Below, in pieces: positions 5,814-7,164 of a stretch of 7,164 nucleotides of DNA; the stretch's first letter is position 1, and each line of letters starts with the position of its first letter. Under the pieces are notes generated by a model. It ran no database searches. It was not told the origin of the DNA and worked only from the letters and a program-made list of their open reading frames with translations. A program made the translations under genes and the position numbers. Source of the DNA: Cyanobacteriota bacterium (GTDB lineage Bacteria > Cyanobacteriota > Cyanobacteriia > Leptolyngbyales > Leptolyngbyaceae); assembly GCA_027482985.1 (NCBI GenBank), contig JAIXVO010000723.1:1-7164 (forward strand). Direction: 5' to 3'.

Positions 5814-7073
5814 ATGCTGAAAACGGACTACGATTTGCTACCAGTGCCAACGGGAACCCTGCAAATTGCGCGATCGCCCGCCTCCGGTTCCCGCCTCAAC
5901 CCAGTGACTGTGCGCGACTCCCTGACGGATCCTTTGCATTTTTCATTGATCATCCCCACCTACAACGAGAGCGGCAACATTGCCAGAATTGTCAGTCGGT
6001 TGACCGAGCTTTTAGATCACGGGTTACCGGGTGATTATGAGCTGATTGTGGTTGATGACGACAGCCCCGATCGCACCTGGGAGGTTGCCCAAGCCTTGAT
6101 CCCAGATTATCCGCAGCTGTGCGTCATGCGGCGGCAGCAAGAACGGGGCTTATCAACAGCGGTGATTCGTGGTTGGCAGGTGGCTCGCGGCGAAATTTTG
6201 GGGGTGATTGATGGCGATTTACAACACCCGCCGGAAACCCTGCTGCAACTGCTCGCGACCATGGATGACGGGGCGGATTTAGCGATCGCCAGTCGCCATG
6301 TTGATGGGGGCGGGGTAAGTACCTGGAGTGCTTCTCGTCGCTTTTTATCGAGAGGGGCGCAACTGTTGGGATTGATCATTCTGCCCCGTGTCGTGAGCCG
6401 AGTTTCTGATCCCATGAGTGGTTATTTTTTGGTCAACCGGAGTGCGATCGCAGACGTGCCCCTCAGCCCGATTGGCTACAAAATTTTGATTGAAGTAATT
6501 GGTCGGGGACAAATTGATCAGATCCGAGAAGTGGGTTATGTCTTCCATGAACGCACGACGGGCGAAAGTAAAGTCACCTGGAAGCAATATACCGATTACT
6601 TGCAACATTTGCTGCGCTTACGGATTGATTCGGGTCGGCTAGGTCGTCTTAGTCGCCGCCTGCATTTCCCCGTGGGACGCTTTTTGCGGTTTGGGCTGGT
6701 GGGCTTGAGCGGTTTAACGGTGGATATGGCGGCGCTATACTTATTTTACGAAGTAATCGGGTTCGGGTTGACCCGCAGTGCCATCCTGGCGGCAGAACTA
6801 GCGATCATCAATAATTTTTACTGGAACGATCGCTGGACTTTCCGCGATATTGCCCAACAGCAAAGCGGCTGGCAGCGGATGGTCAAGCGCTTCCTCAAGT
6901 TCAACCTGATCTGCATCATGGGGCTGATCCTCAAAATTCTGCTGCTCAACCTGTTTTTCAATGGGTTACAGATGAATGCCTATGCTGCTAATTTGCTGGC
7001 GATCGCGATCGTCACCTTCTGGAATTTCTGGATCAACCTCAAACTGAGTTGGCGCGTCACGCAGGTTAAATAA
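5814..7073 (+). CDS. GT2 dolichol-phosphate-mannose-synthase-like glycosyltransferase fused to GtrA membrane domain
   Basis: This 419-residue protein probably transfers a sugar from a nucleotide donor to a polyprenyl-phosphate carrier at the inner face of the plasma membrane. An N-terminal extension (1-43) leads into a GT-A fold: SLIIPTYNES (44-53), VVDDDSPD (79-86), the metal/donor motif DGDLQHPP (133-140), the DPMSGYF segment near 200, and GYVFHERTTGESK (241-253). From about 287 to 415 comes a GtrA-type domain with four hydrophobic segments (about 290-318, 321-338, 360-384, 390-411) and the NFYWNDRWTF loop. This DPM1-GtrA fusion is a known bacterial arrangement linked to cell-surface glycan or glycolipid synthesis; donor and acceptor are not predictable here. 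ATG 5814 follows a good ribosome site. The gene is probably transcribed separately from the pentapeptide-repeat gene, given the intervening hairpin and gap. No companion glycan genes are in the window. Confidence 0.94.
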   Translation: MLKTDYDLLPVPTGTLQIARSPASGSRLNPVTVRDSLTDPLHFSLIIPTYNESGNIARIVSRLTELLDHGLPGDYELIVVDDDSPDRTWEVAQALIPDYPQLCVMRRQQERGLSTAVIRGWQVARGEILGVIDGDLQHPPETLLQLLATMDDGADLAIASRHVDGGGVSTWSASRRFLSRGAQLLGLIILPRVVSRVSDPMSGYFLVNRSAIADVPLSPIGYKILIEVIGRGQIDQIREVGYVFHERTTGESKVTWKQYTDYLQHLLRLRIDSGRLGRLSRRLHFPVGRFLRFGLVGLSGLTVDMAALYLFYEVIGFGLTRSAILAAELAIINNFYWNDRWTFRDIAQQQSGWQRMVKRFLKFNLICIMGLILKILLLNLFFNGLQMNAYAANLLAIAIVTFWNFWINLKLSWRVTQVK

Positions 7074-7108
7074 CGCGATGTGCGACTTTTCTGAAACCTG
7101 CATGAATT

Positions 7109-7143
7109 AGCCCTCACCCTAGCCCTCTCCCAATGGGAGAGGG
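7109..7143 (+). repeat. C/T-rich 12-nt direct repeat plus 9-bp hairpin downstream of the glycosyltransferase gene
   Basis: Two imperfect 12-nt copies (AGCCCTCACCCT at 7109, AGCCCTCTCCCA at 7121) run into a perfect hairpin: CCCTCTCCC (7123-7131), loop AAT, GGGAGAGGG (7135-7143). This composition resembles a dispersed intergenic repeat seen in many bacterial genomes, as I recall it. It lies 35 bases after the glycosyltransferase stop codon and may also act as its transcription end, though no T tract follows. Confidence 0.6.
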
Positions 7144-7164
7144 AACCGGAATTGGCTGAAAGCC

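Larger units (their letters stand above)
292..7006. repeat. HIP1 octamers (GCGATCGC), 16 copies
   Basis: Exact copies start at 292, 819, 988, 1064, 2047, 2579, 2597, 3275, 3638, 4039, 5245, 5251, 5870, 6282, 6444 and 6999. They fall in every gene and once in the intergenic region; those at 5245 and 5251 overlap by two bases. HIP1 enrichment is a recognised cyanobacterial genome signature, and its even spread argues against recent foreign origin of any gene here. Confidence 0.93.

Noticed and set aside
5750..6034. 94-codon plus-strand frame overlapping the start of the glycosyltransferase gene
   Set aside because: Most of it runs out of frame over well-recognised GT2 sequence, and the residues show no domain.

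Overview
The window looks like a chromosomal segment of a cyanobacterium, probably filamentous or Leptolyngbya/Oscillatoria-like, though no taxon can be fixed from sequence alone. The main sign is the octamer GCGATCGC (HIP1), found 16 times in about 7.2 kb where well under one is expected by chance. The gene content also fits: a PleD-like GGDEF regulator, a class III nucleotide cyclase, a long pentapeptide-repeat protein and a GT2-GtrA glycosyltransferase.

Layout, left to right. Bases 1-456 (+) are the C-terminal part of a saccharopine-dehydrogenase-like oxidoreductase cut by the window edge. Its stop codon overlaps that of the convergent gene at 453-1487 (-), a diguanylate cyclase with a degenerate receiver domain. 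Bases 1488-2335 form an unusually long (about 850 bp) divergent intergenic region with small inverted repeats and one NtcA-like palindrome but no convincing gene. Bases 2336-4570 (+) encode a class III (predicted adenylyl) cyclase whose N-terminal catalytic domain is followed by three clear tandem copies, and one diverged copy, of an about 83-residue helical module I do not recognise. It is followed 56 bp later by a 332-residue pentapeptide-repeat protein (4627-5625), probably in the same transcript. A strong 13-bp stem-loop then closes that unit. Bases 5814-7073 (+) encode a DPM1-like GT2 glycosyltransferase fused to a GtrA membrane domain, followed by a C/T-rich repeat and hairpin at the right edge.

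The central theme is second-messenger signalling. A c-di-GMP synthase gene and a predicted cAMP synthase gene diverge from one long control region. The most interesting element is the C-terminal repeat architecture of the cyclase, which resembles a set of protein-interaction or sensor modules placed downstream of the catalytic domain, together with its likely co-transcription with a pentapeptide-repeat solenoid. No mobile element, CRISPR array, tRNA or rRNA was seen.
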